DNA of 64,000 nt from Angiostrongylus vasorum. Taxonomy: Eukaryota; Nematoda; Chromadorea; Rhabditida; Metastrongylidae. The DNA lies in the NCBI GenBank assembly GCA_018806985.1, contig JADANN010000122.1:1408501-1472500 (forward strand), read 5' to 3'. The position numbers were made by a program, and so were the translations under genes. Shown here piece after piece: positions 45,301 through 54,010 of the stretch. Under the pieces are notes generated by a model. The model was not told the DNA's origin, ran no database searches, and was given only the letters and a program-made list of their open reading frames with translations. How positions within the stretch are numbered: position 1 is the first letter of the stretch; every line of letters starts with the position of its first letter.

Positions 45301-45597
45301 CTTAGCAAATTTCATTTCACACTTTACTTTTTGAAGTATTTCACAATTCCATAGAGAAAAACTACCACTGCCATTGATTCCCTTAGAGCGGAACTTATAA
45401 TGGACCTTCAACAGGTTTGTGCGATGATTCCGACACATACGTGGAGAGGGCAATGTGGACGATACGCATTTATTGCGATGCATTTTCTTTCTTCGTTCTC
45501 CACACATAGTTTTTCGCTTTACTTTTTGGATTAAATCAATAGCCCCGCTTCCACAGATGCTGCAGTAAGTACTGTTCAATAAAACTATTCTCTGCAT
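35256..45597 (-). CDS. Unknown ten-exon gene, about 367 aa, Met/Pro repeat and C-terminal coiled coil
   Basis: Exons: 45597-45441, 45181-45041, 44935-44844, 40673-40577, 39877-39789, 39209-38972, 38720-38620, 37047-36976, 36502-36439, 35308-35256. Lengths sum to 368 codons and every phase agrees. Borders are GT-AG; those of the last three exons are weaker. Exon 1 is basic and Cys-rich (CSICGSG, CGERRKKMHRNKC). Later come GRPLDFLGCGMALTD, NGLLFNLFPKN, and DHDLMAALGFGKNRQK. Exon 6 has a degenerate 12-residue repeat around MPQPMKVPSPV. PPPKEICRDLKNLQKKAIES and then YQMKMRKLELEIALLQRN form a predicted helical coiled coil. I do not recognise the family; it looks nuclear (basic patches, low complexity). 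A 4.1-kb intron holds two RTE fragments, families C and E and a TAA microsatellite. It may be the C-terminal part of the gene at 49.15-49.87 kb. Confidence 0.65.
35579..35710 (+). CDS. Small ORF, 43 aa, doubtful
   Basis: ATG to TGA in a + frame with MNKQKRRLMEGYTMKILTAQ, then a hydrophobic NTLYAIIPFLIDKSLIDLQL end. It lies within an intron of the - strand gene. No homology is recognised, and it could be chance. Confidence 0.15.
   Translation: MNKQKRRLMEGYTMKILTAQPLMNTLYAIIPFLIDKSLIDLQL
37740..37865 (-). repeat. SINE family B fragment, inverted
   Basis: CGATATTACCCCTTCTGCAGG and GCTCACGTGCTCTCTACCA are the family-B head in reverse. Confidence 0.5.
37920..38060 (+). repeat. SINE family B, diverged
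   Basis: GGTGGATAGCACGTTAACC, GGAAAGGGTAATGGCGGGTCG, then AAGTATCAGCAACTTTG match the B head and body. Confidence 0.5.
38280..38500 (-). repeat. SINE family A, diverged, inverted
   Basis: AATGCATACTTGGGCTACA, GAGGGCCTACCAATGTATC, GACCTCTCTGGAGAG and CACCTAACCACTGCG follow SINE A in reverse. Most of the 146-codon + frame here is this repeat. Confidence 0.6.
39372..39655 (-). repeat. SINE family A, full length, inverted
   Basis: AAGATAAAGCTCTTGGCGTTG to TGCGCTACACGCGCG, in an intron of the unknown gene. Confidence 0.8.
40060..40440. repeat. Repeat family C copy
   Basis: CTTGATACTTGAGTGGCCCG through TTACGCTTAGCTAGGCTTCC to GGCGGTAAACCGTTAGGA, in an intron. Confidence 0.75.
40905..41235. repeat. 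Repeat family C copy, internally deleted
   Basis: CTGTCTTCACTGGTTGTGCG through GGTTTACTCTTAGTTGCG to TGGTAAACCGTTGGAAG. The middle block is missing. It abuts an RTE fragment. Confidence 0.7.
41260..42165 (+). mobile_element. RTE-type LINE fragment, different subfamily
   Basis: Begins in the RT with TRLDQKGTPIAGKFLTNS, then LFADDFVTFSRST, then EAETMVNELNEA. Later come CLFDSTALPSLCYAADTW (about 41670-41720) and WADVFVAKVNQL (about 42007-42040). Frameshifts and stops throughout. Confidence 0.8.
42190..42400. repeat. TAA/AAT trinucleotide microsatellite
   Basis: Imperfect TAA/CAA/TAG units over about 200 bp, with an uninterrupted TAA run at about 42316-42362. The long Leu/Tyr frames on the - strand are its translation and not proteins. 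Confidence 0.9.
42400..43225. other. Intron; unexplained two-strand ORF
   Basis: 42545-42735 is open on both strands. The - frame contains LMEGWFCKASEFPGKLTKAD, then VLDDVPHIVVFGIIERI. I do not recognise it; it may be a retro-copied or transposon exon. Confidence 0.3.
43225..44190 (-). mobile_element. RTE-type LINE fragment
   Basis: - strand. LSSRVEQTETKGLRSFQE-like and preceding blocks at about 43927-43680 correspond to the PELSRRKRAAW region. A degraded ADDI-type box is at about 44030, and C-terminal blocks extend to about 43230. Dead. Confidence 0.7.
44215..44660. repeat. Repeat family E copy
   Basis: Homologous to 17590-17965: GAATTGACTCGTCGAATACA, TATGTGCCAAATCGGCTCAA and CGCTTTTTGGTCCGC. 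Confidence 0.6.
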
Positions 45598-45599
45598 TT

Positions 45600-46120
45600 A
45601 AAAATTTACGAAAAAAAGCATGCAATAATTTGCTGTTCTACATAGGCCTGACGGCGACTCATCCCCGCACAATAGTCGTTTAAAAAATGACATGCCAAAG
45701 TAGCAGGTGAAATTTCCAATTTACTTGAAGAGCTGCCGTCTCTTATCAAGAAGACCAACTTCTAATAGAAGAAGTACCATTTAAAATAACACATCGAAAT
45801 GACATGGAGACTAGGAAACGACTTACACTGAACAAACAAGAACAGGAAACCTAAAGAAGTTTCATATTTAAAGGAGTGGACGGCTACCATAAGGGCTACC
45901 AATTCCTCAAGACCTTGAGTACTCCAGATGTCGAAAAATGTCCCGTAGTTTTCAAAAAGTCAGCTCTGAACCACTCATTATTATTCAAGAATTTTCGTGC
46001 ATTCAGTTGAGAACGAACCATTGTTTGTACAATTCCGCACAATCTTCTAGAGCAAAAAAAATTTTTGCAATTAACTTCTAATTAAACACAGTTACATGTG
46101 TAAACGACGATGTTTTTTCC
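45600..46120. other. No gene recognised
   Basis: AT-rich; nothing supported. Confidence 0.4.
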
Positions 46121-46445
46121 ATAATACCCGTCCTTCACATATATTGTATCGATTCCAGACTTCCTATATTCGATTCCTTTCCTCGCACTTAACCTTCCTA
46201 TCAGTTTGGATGCCGATTGAGGATTTTCCTATCGTCACGAATGTCGCTGAATGCTGGTAGATTTGATTCTTCTTGACGCCCTAAGAGAGCCGAACTAAAG
46301 CGTTTCCACTTGAATTGCAGAGAGTGAGCCTTACCAGATAAGAGTGGTACCGATTTCCCCACCCCCAAAAGGAAGACAAGCTCGGTGCGCTCGGCGGTCA
46401 AAACGATATCAAGCTCAGTATTTCTAAAATCACTAGTACTGCAAT
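46120..46445 (-). repeat. SINE family F copy
   Basis: CGATTCCTTTCCTCGCAC, ACGAATGTCGCTGAATGCTGG and CTAAAGCGTTTCCA blocks, in F order. Confidence 0.5.
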
Positions 46446-46494
46446 CTAAGTTATTTAATCTGCTTAATTTTATTTTTGTTTTCTCGTTCTACTT

Positions 46495-46860
46495 TTACAC
46501 GGCCCGTTACTTCGTATTGAGTCAGTCCTAGTGTTTTTAGCATTCAACAATTTGTTGCCTTGCATCCATCATCCACAAAGGTCTTAGGATCTACATGTGG
46601 CTTCAGCCGCAGCTAGAGGATTTTGATCTTCTTTACAAATGTTGTCCAATGTTGGTCGAATACATTTCTTCTGGAATCCCAAAACACTCATGGTAAGGAG
46701 ATCCCAGGTCTTCACTGCAGGGAATCACCAACCTTTGTGGATTGGGGGAGCTCTTCTGAGACAAGTCTGGTTGGCCCGTTGCTTGGTCGAGACATTGCCT
46801 TGAGCGTATTAAACGACATAACTACAAAGGTGCTTATATTACACAAAAGCCAACAAATCA
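46495..46860 (-). repeat. SINE family F copy
   Basis: CATCCATCATCCACAAAGGTC, GTTGGTCGA, GGAATCCC, GAGACAAGTCTGGTTGGCCCG and a decayed head. Same orientation as the preceding copy. Confidence 0.5.
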
Positions 46861-47165
46861 CTTTTTAAATACGTGTTTTTCTAAGAGTTGGTCACAACGA
46901 CGACTTTTATGTCAGCATCCTAATAAGGATCCTGAATATTCAAGCTTACTGACACAAATAGAGACATTCGAACCCAAATATGGAATATATAATCTGACCA
47001 TTGTACTGAGCCAAACAAATTAATTTCTTCCAATGCCCAATGTAGTTTTTTTACTACAGTAAATCCTTTTTACTTACTTGGTGACTGCATTGTATTTATT
47101 CTAGCACTGCTGATTATTGTAGTGATTAAAATTTCAAACAAAAACCTCTTCCTGACCACCAGCAT
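46860..47165. other. No gene recognised
   Basis: AT-rich. Confidence 0.4.
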
Positions 47166-48320
47166 TGTTAGTCGTCCTACTGATCGTCGAGTGACTCGAG
47201 TTGGGGCCAGTAAACCTTGCATTTCTCCCCCGTCGTGGTTGTTGGTCTTCCTTCACTCCGATTCACATCCCAAGTAATCCAGTCGCTACCAGCTCTTGTC
47301 CATCGGTTGTCGTTAAGATGCATTACTTGTCCGGCCTACCTAATCTTCGATAATTTGGCATATAGAATGGCATCTTTAATTTTTTGGATGTTAACATCGG
47401 TCACACCTTCAGATCTCCTCTCTAACTTGTGTGGTAGGAGATACTTCCATCATTGTCCTTTCGACGGGTGTTTAATAAGGCTGAATGATCCTTCACACTA
47501 CTTACGTAGCGACCAGGTTGCTGATGCATACATTAATGCAGGAAGAATAGTGGAGTGGAAAAGGTAGGCACAGAGTCGGGTGTTCTCTGCTCCTGTCACA
47601 ACATCCTCCGGTGCTACTGAATAGTCTCCAAGCCACTTGCTTCCTTTGGGCTTGAATGGGACATACGAAACCAATCCGTTTATCATGAGATTTCAGTGAG
47701 ATTTAGTCGATGGTCAATCTTTCAGCGAGCTTTTATCAAAGTCGGAAAGCATTCGCTACCGATTGGCTAATGTTTGGTTCACAAGAACGATGTCATCGGC
47801 AAAAGCGAAGATGGTGTAATTTCTGAGCATCGATTTTCACTATCATGTTGCCCCATTACAGTGTTAGCATGACATTCTCAAGCGTGGCAATAAATAATTT
47901 TGACGAGACTGTACCTCCTTCCTTAACCCCTCTTTTGACGTCGATGTTAATATCGTTATAGAATAATCATATTTTGGTTATGAAATTCCTACACAGTTCA
48001 CGAAAAATCATTATTTACTCAACAGGGACGCCTGGCTGCCCAGGGCTTCCACGAGCACTCTGGCGACACTTCAGTAAGTCTTGTTATCGTGAGGATGTGG
48101 TTCCTCGCGCTGAATTGTTTTTGAAACCCTGCTTGTTCACATATGTGTCGTTCGCCCAGTGCTCTGCCAATCCTGTTTAGGATGAATCGAGCGAAGAGCG
48201 ATAGAAGCAAGAAATCCGCGAAAATGTGCAAACCTAAATTTTCTGTGTCGAAGCTTATGGCTTTTAAAACGATGACATCAGCTTCCGTCAGCTTCTTTCT
48301 GTGCGAAACATCACCCCTCA
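47165..48320 (-). mobile_element. RTE-type LINE fragment
   Basis: - strand. 48190-48030 reads FARFILNRIGRALGERHI, then CEQAGFQK (RT fingers), then ITRLTEVS. About 47800 retains the FADDIV region, and 47690-47500 a RAYLFHSTILPALMYASATW block. The C-terminus reaches about 47190. Several stops. Confidence 0.8.
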
Positions 48321-48730
48321 TATCAGCTTGATAATGTTCCTAGAAATAACGTTGTTTATAACAAAGCACAAATACCCTCATTTTTTTTAGTCGTCTTTTT
48401 TTCCAGAGAAATGGCAAGTATTTATTACATGAGCACCTTGTTGCGAACTAATTTCCAGCTTTGAAAGTCTAGTTGTGCTTGAAAGACCTGACCCCTATAG
48501 AGCAGCTTAATAAGGGAAAGTAAAATATTTAACAATTCGTCAACTGGGAGAAAGTTCCTAATGCAAGCGTGTACAGATTTAACGACGATTTTTTCTTCAA
48601 TGCTTACGATGTGAGCGAAAATGAGACGGTTTTAGAATGTTACTTTACAGTAAATACGAAATCAGTGAGAAAAATCTAAATGAATGATGGTAGAGGTGTG
48701 AAGAACTAAGTCAAATTAACTGGATATAAC
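48320..48730. other. No gene recognised
   Basis: AT-rich. Confidence 0.4.
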
Positions 48731-49125
48731 CACAACGAAGCTGAGCTATCAGCAAGACTTGGACGACCCCAGGCCAGATCGGACCGCGACTACCTTTCCC
48801 AGAGGGCATAGGCAGTGAATACCATTGTAATTTAGACTACAGTCTCAGTTAAGTAGTTACAATGCCGAATTGTGCTCCCCCAGATCAATCCCGTTCATGT
48901 GTAATTGCTGATGGCACCGTTAAGCAGAAAACTAGCTCACAGAAAGGCAAAGCAAGGGTAAGTGGTGCAGTATGCAACACGTGAGCCCGCGGAAAGGGTT
49001 ATCGCGGCTCGATCTGGCCTGGGGTACAAGATTCGCGATTATCTCAGCATCATTGTGGTTGCATTTCATATAGCACCCTGCCGTGAAAAGCTGTGATAGG
49101 TAGTAAATAAAAAGTTAACCTTCTG
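48730..49125 (+). repeat. SINE family B, long copy
   Basis: Includes CAGTCTCAGTTAAGTAGTT, a CAACACGTGAGCCCGCGGAA head-like block, ATCTCAGCATCATTGTGG, then GGTAGTAAATAAAAAGTTAAC at the end. The same end is at 53730-53775 and 59575-59600. Confidence 0.6.
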
Positions 49126-49152
49126 ATTTTGACTGAATATAGTTCAAATTTT

Positions 49153-49867
49153 CTACTTGCTTTTTAAAGCCACTATTTCAAAACGATGAGAAAGAAGTCT
49201 TTCTGGCCAGTACCTGCCCAAATCTCCTTTTATCGGAATACCATATCTAGTAAAATAACGATGTGTTACACGACCAATGAACAAACCTAACGCATACTGG
49301 AAAAACATGTCAGAAAAAAAGAAATCGACAAATTGGTTAATTCGATTTGATATAGCGCACATTTTACACAGACGGTAGAGTACAGCGAGACAGATGTCAA
49401 ACTTTTACGAATGTCTTTTCTAACAACATCACATCTTCGCAAGTTGAAAAGAACAAACTCACGATGGCGTCTCTCTTGATTCCTGGCCATTTCGACTTTT
49501 TCAAATACGTCACATCCTTGCCTTTCACCCAGTGATGGCCACGTGCCGCACATTCGGCCAGAATACGCGACCAGGCCTCGTTTTTTTGCTCTTCTGAAAT
49601 CACACCAGGATTTTTACTAAATCGGCCATCTTCTGAAAGGCCACAATTTTCCCATATTCTTCTGTGTTCCTGCTGATAAGCAGCTACTTGGACAATTGAT
49701 GACTATCATATCACCTGAGAAAATGCATATGGAGAAAACCAGATGTTATCATCCCTACAAAACCGTTTCGGCAGAAACTCATCATCACCAACACAAAGTT
49801 ACTTTACCTCAGCTATAAAGCGCAAAGCGTCTGGAAATGACCAGACCCTTGCTAATACGCCTTCCAT
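49153..49867 (-). CDS. Myb/SANT-like DNA-binding protein, three exons, about 137 aa (or N-terminal part of a longer gene)
   Basis: Exons: 49867-49808 (MEGVLARVWSFPDALRFIAE), 49672-49463 and 49296-49153, joined in phase 0. Donors are GTAAAG and GTGAGT; acceptors are TTATCAG and TTTTTCCAG. Exon 2 has EQKNEAWSRILAECAARGHH, then LKKSKWPGIKRDAI. The spacing K-x-x-A-W-x-x-I, then L-K-K-x-K-W-x-x-I-K-R, matches the trihelix-type Myb/SANT-like domain of metazoan proteins such as those related to Harbinger transposon Myb factors. Exon 3 (YALGLFIGRVTHRYFTRYGI) is less certain. Alternatively exon 2 splices far downstream to the unknown gene at 45.6 kb, whose in-frame RKTMCGERRKKMHRNKC and C-terminal coiled coil would suit such a protein. 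It would act in the nucleus. Confidence 0.6.
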
Positions 49868-49924
49868 TCGAACCAATTCGTAATTTCAAAATGAATAACT
49901 GCTTAGTTGGAGCACGCACACAGT

Positions 49925-50095
49925 GACTTGCGAGTGCCTACCGATGTATCCGGTCTATGCTCTTCTTTCCTCTCAGGCAAACCAGGCACTAAGTTTTGGA
50001 TTCAGGATGGATGTAAGGCTAGTTTAGCCTAGCGATCGAACCAACGACCACGTGTTAATTGCGCGCCAACTCTGACCACTGCGCTAACTCCCCAA
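49925..50095 (-). repeat. SINE family A, diverged, inverted
   Basis: GAGTGCCTACCGATGTATCC through GATCGAACCAACGACCACG to CTGACCACTGCGCTAACTCC. Confidence 0.6.
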
Positions 50096-50099
50096 CATT

Positions 50100-50690
50100 T
50101 AAATATTCGCTCACCTATGAATTTATATTTAACATAACTTTGTTATACAAAAAAACAAGTAAGACAGATCTCTATTCCTACGGGATAAACAGAGAGAAAG
50201 ACGGTAGCAGATTGGTTGGTGAATTACAAAGAAAGCACCAATTTTGCCACCTAACGGTTAATGCAGGCCATTGTATGGTAGGAATCTACATTTACTGCTT
50301 ATGGAGAAATCCCCCTTAGATACGATTATGGATGAATAATCTTCAAGGTTGGTTGAACTTGTCAACATTGCGCTTCTTAGAGATACCGCAAAGTACCGTA
50401 TCCAACAACGTTTTTTGGAAATGAAACCACCTATGAAGGAATTAAGTTCATTTTTAAATAGCACTGAATAGTTCCTATGCATTCTCACATTCTCTACACT
50501 TATGATGCCACCAAATTGCCCTGTTCACTGAGCAGCAGTTAAGACAAAGAAGTCATCATAAACTTACCCATTAAACTCGAAGTCGAAGTCATTTTGAAAG
50601 TTAAACTAAGGTAGTAAATGATAAACGTATAAGTGCTGTATTGATCAACAGCACACCAACGAGACAGGTTCAAAATGAAGCGTGGATTGA
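50100..50690. other. No supported gene
   Basis: Small conflicting frames on both strands; nothing supported. Confidence 0.4.
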
Positions 50691-50955
50691 CCGATAGAGC
50701 GATCGGCGTTGATCAATCCCTGAGGGATGCGCCATGCGTTCGACTCCATTATGCAACATGTGCTGATTGAATGCATATTTGTCGTATACAATATACTTTC
50801 GGACGGGCCAACCGATATATCGAACCACTGTTTTATCCTCCCCCCATAAATACGACACCATTCTGCGGGGGGATGGATTGATGGAGAGCTCTGTTTGCTT
50901 GTGGCTCAACATCGAACCGAGGACCATGTATCTATTGGAAGGGCCTCTACATCTA
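50690..50955 (-). repeat. SINE family A, diverged, inverted
   Basis: GATCAATCCCTGAGGGATGCG, GAATGCATATTTGTCG and TCGAACCGAGGACC follow SINE A in reverse. Confidence 0.65.
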
Positions 50956-51235
50956 CCCTGGGTGTAACATATTCGGGAAGACTAGATATTTCCATATAAA
51001 TGTGTGCATGGGCACACAGCAAGTAAAATATGTTGGTGTACGCTACCGCCATTCCGGATTTCGCAATAACTTGCCAGAGATAAATGAGTGTTGGCAAAAT
51101 AACTGCGCGATTTATGACTGTAACGGGTAAACAGCATTACGGAACTTAAAGTGAATATATTATCCACGCCCCTAGTCAGTAAATTACAAGACAATTTAAG
51201 CGATCTAACATAAGAGATAGGAAAGTTAGATAAAG
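50956..51235. other. No gene recognised
   Basis: AT-rich spacer between two inverted SINE A copies. Confidence 0.4.
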
Positions 51236-51515
51236 GATAAAACTCTCGGCGTTGATCAATTCCTGAGGGATGCGCCATGCATTCGACTTCGTTAAGCATC
51301 GTTGGAGGTGATTGAATGCATATCTGGCCTTTCACAATGACTCGCGGTAGCCTACCGATGCATAGAGCGAGTGCTGCTATCCTCCCAGACAACTCTGGTA
51401 CCACCAGTTTACCGACCACGGAGGGATGGAAGGTTTGGTGGGCCATGGGTGCGAGGATCGATTCCACGTGTGTGTCGCAGTGGCGCCTTCAACCACTGCG
51501 CCACACGCAGAAAAA
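51235..51515 (-). repeat. SINE family A, full length, inverted
   Basis: GATAAAACTCTCGGCGTTGA to CACTGCGCCACACGC. Open frames on both strands here are SINE-derived. Confidence 0.85.
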
Positions 51516-51766
51516 GTTACATAACTTTAGAACCAAAACCGTATCACTAGCGAAATCTGAATGAGGTATGTAGCTGGATAGTGGAAAAACGAAGTTGAAG
51601 AAATGAAAAAAAAAGAGATTGCAAGTATGAGAAAAAAGAAATAAGGAAAGAAAGAAAGGAAGTTTTCTTTTTGAATTAGTAAGTCCATAAGGGTGGTCAT
51701 ATTTACAAAGGGAAGACCACACGGGTTTCCAGTAGAACTCAACTTTCGGTAAAGGAAAGATAATGA

Positions 51767-51885
51767 GACAGTCAGAGAAAGGAGTAAAGTATGATGCTGA
51801 AAAGAAAAAACGAACTTATAGGCAAGAAACAGACAGAAAGACATAAGTGGTAAAGACAGAAAAGTGAGATCAGGACAGGAAGATG

Positions 51886-51930
<45 letters not shown>

Positions 51931-52082
51931 ATCGGAGAAAGGAGTAAAATATGACACTGAGAAGAAAAAACAAATTTAGAGGTAAAAAAAAGAGACGAAA
52001 AGACGTAAATGATAGAGATAGAAAAGTGAGATCAGGATGAATACAGATGAGTTTATTAGAGAGAGAGAAAGAGAGAGAGAGA
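51767..52082. repeat. GA-rich tandem duplication (about 155-160 bp unit x 2)
   Basis: Unit 1 is 51767-51928 and unit 2 is 51929-52082. Both hold AGAAAGGAGTAAA, then AGAAAAAAC, then GAAAAGTGAGATCAGGA and end in a GA run (pure GA at about 51893-51929). The Ser/Leu frames on the - strand are translations of this repeat. Confidence 0.85.
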
Positions 52083-52084
52083 AT

Positions 52085-52405
52085 AAAGAAGGATAGGCAG
52101 AAGAACTAATGGGGACGGAAGAACAACTCTCATGTTGAATAGGTAAACGATTAAAAACCTATTGTTTTCTATATTCAAAAATCAAAATCACGTATCAGAG
52201 GATTCGTCTGCTTTCTGTACAACTTGTTTGATTAAAATCACATCACTTTTGTAGTTTGACGAAATTTGTTCACACGTGAAGTTTTCCTACACTGCATTCT
52301 ACTGCGAAGAAACCTTGTCTCGTCACTTGTTTCTTCCATAGAGAGGTCTTACTTCGTTCTTTTAAACAAGGAGAATGTCGTGGGGAAGATCTCACAACGA
52401 ATTTG
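52085..52405. other. No gene recognised
   Basis: AT-rich. Confidence 0.4.
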
Positions 52406-52882
52406 GTACATTGGTGGTTCAGTGGTAGAATGCTCGCCTGCCACGCGGGCGACCCGGGTTAGATTCCCAGCCAATGAACCAAGTTTGTTGTGAGTTCTTC
52501 GCCACGACAGAGAAAAAACAAATAACGCAAAGCTATGGGAAATCTGAAACACGATCAGGAAGGAATCTACAGAATCGAAGAGATCAGATAGTGACCATTG
52601 CGCCAATTTAAATAATCCGCACATATAACATGCTTCTTCGTCGGCACCCGAAAGTCTTCCGACGAATGAAGCACTCGTAGAGCAGTTCCAAATCTTCTCC
52701 ACAGCTACGAAACACAAGTCCAAAATATTTCCATCAATAAAATCACATGTACGGTCTGACGAATACAAAACTAGTTCGTAGAATTTGTTTATAAACACAT
52801 AAACGACCACCCTTGATTCCACCGACAGCAAAAAAAGTACTCGTCCGCGATTTAAACACGCCAAATGATAATTTTTCGACAA
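52349..52882 (-). CDS. 177-codon open frame, doubtful
   Basis: Long for this AT-rich DNA but begins at TTG, has no good splice borders, and runs antisense through the tRNA-like sequence, so at most its upstream part (52860-52500, with WNCSTSASFVGRLSGADEEA) could be coding. No family recognised. Confidence 0.2.
   Translation of the reverse strand: MSKNYHLACLNRGRVLFLLSVESRVVVYVFINKFYELVLYSSDRTCDFIDGNILDLCFVAVEKIWNCSTSASFVGRLSGADEEACYMCGLFKLAQWSLSDLFDSVDSFLIVFQISHSFALFVFSLSWRRTHNKLGSLAGNLTRVARVAGEHSTTEPPMYQIRCEIFPTTFSLFKRTK
52408..52478 (+). tRNA. tRNA-Gly(GCC)-like gene, probably degenerate
   Basis: TGGTGGTTCAGTGGTAGAAT gives the D arm and A box. CTCGCCTGCCACGCGGG gives the anticodon arm with GCC. 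The acceptor stem is CATTGG/CCAATG. Compared with eukaryotic tRNA-Gly(GCC), the first pair is A/A instead of G/C, the B box reads GGTTAGATTCC (C56 changed to A), and the T stem has a mismatch (CGGG opposite CCAG). These changes hit the pol III B box and the T loop, so I expect a pseudogene or weak gene. Confidence 0.75.
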
Positions 52883-53080
52883 TCAGCGATAAATTTTTTT
52901 CACAGTTAGAGCATTTATGGAGTCCAGAACATCACAGAGTTAGAGCAGAAACCTTCCTTTATCCAGCTATAGGTATTAGGTGATAGAAAAGTTGCTATTA
53001 CGTGCTACATTTTACTATATTTCGTCAGCCAAACACATTGCTCTCAATGTTTGAGAGGATTTTCCTACTTATATTCAAAG
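52883..53080. other. No gene recognised
   Basis: AT-rich spacer. Confidence 0.4.
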
Positions 53081-53081
53081 T

Positions 53082-53362
53082 AAGGGTCCGTGTGGCGCAG
53101 TGGTTGAAGGCGCCCTACAGCACACATTTGGAATCGATCCCCACGCCTACGGCCCACCAAGCCTTCCATCCCTGCGGGGTCGACAAATTGGTACCAGATT
53201 TGTTTGAGAAGGTAGCAGCACTGGCTCGATACATCGGTAGGCCACCGCGAGTCATTGTGAAGGAGAGATATGGATTTAATCACCTGCAACGATGCTTGAT
53301 GAAGTCGAATGCATGGCGCATCCCTAAAGGGATCGATCAACGCTGAGAGCTTTATCCTTTAT
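53082..53362 (+). repeat. SINE family A, full length
   Basis: GTCCGTGTGGCGCAGTGGTTG to GCTGAGAGCTTTATCC. Both overlapping ORFs are SINE-derived. Confidence 0.85.
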
Positions 53363-53499
53363 TTTTATGCACTAAGTGAAGGCTTTTAAGAATTCTAAGT
53401 ACTTTTGGGAATTATACAAGTCTGAAGATAACTGCTTTCTAACATTTACTATTTTTCCACTCTACAGATCATCGTTCGAGACACTATGATGCTACGACG

Positions 53500-53790
53500 C
53501 AGTAATATTTGCAAAACGTGTGCCTCATATCAGACACGATACCCTCGACCATCCCCTCCGTAGTCCCACGTTCTACCCGCTGCACCAATGAGGCTCTTGC
53601 TTTGCTTTTCTCTCAGCCGATTTTCTACCTAACGGTGCCATTAGCAACCCCCTATCGCGGATTCGAATCTGGTCTGGGATTCGAGTCTTGCAAATATTTC
53701 AGCATCAGAGGGGTTGCACTTCACATTATGCGCTGTCGTGAAAAACAATAATAGGCAGCAAGTAAAAAGTAAACATTGCGATTTTTTATT
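53500..53790 (+). repeat. SINE family B, rearranged copy
   Basis: The right end (TTGCAAATATTTCAGCATC, then GGCAGCAAGTAAAAAGTAAAC) matches family B. The left half has a tRNA-like GGATTCGAATCT B box at about 53659. Confidence 0.5.
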
Positions 53791-54010
53791 GTCAGTTTAC
53801 TTATAAGAAGACTTTCACTAAAAATCCAAATTCACTGCGGTAAAACAATGAAGTTTGCAGCCTGTTGACATAAATTTCTAGATTGCGGTACTTTTTAGCC
53901 CAATCCAGAAAAAATCAATATGAGCTGAGATATGCTTGTTAAAAAAAATAAATGCCGTCGAGAATTTATAGACCAGAAGTAAGGATTGCTGAGCAAGTGC
54001 GAAAACTGGC
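53790..54010. other. No gene recognised
   Basis: AT-rich; may include the piggyBac left terminal region. Confidence 0.3.

Noticed and set aside
45283..45597. GATA-type zinc finger (CSICGSG ... CGERRKKMHRNKC)
   Set aside because: Cys spacing does not fit C-x2-C-x17-C-x2-C.
48019..48321. Separate gene with KLTEADVIVLKAISF start
   Set aside because: Aligns as a continuous RTE reverse transcriptase fragment (ILNRIGRAL, CEQAGF follow).
51527..51973. 148-aa Ser/Leu-rich protein on the - strand
   Set aside because: Translation of the GA-rich tandem repeat, no splice or start support.
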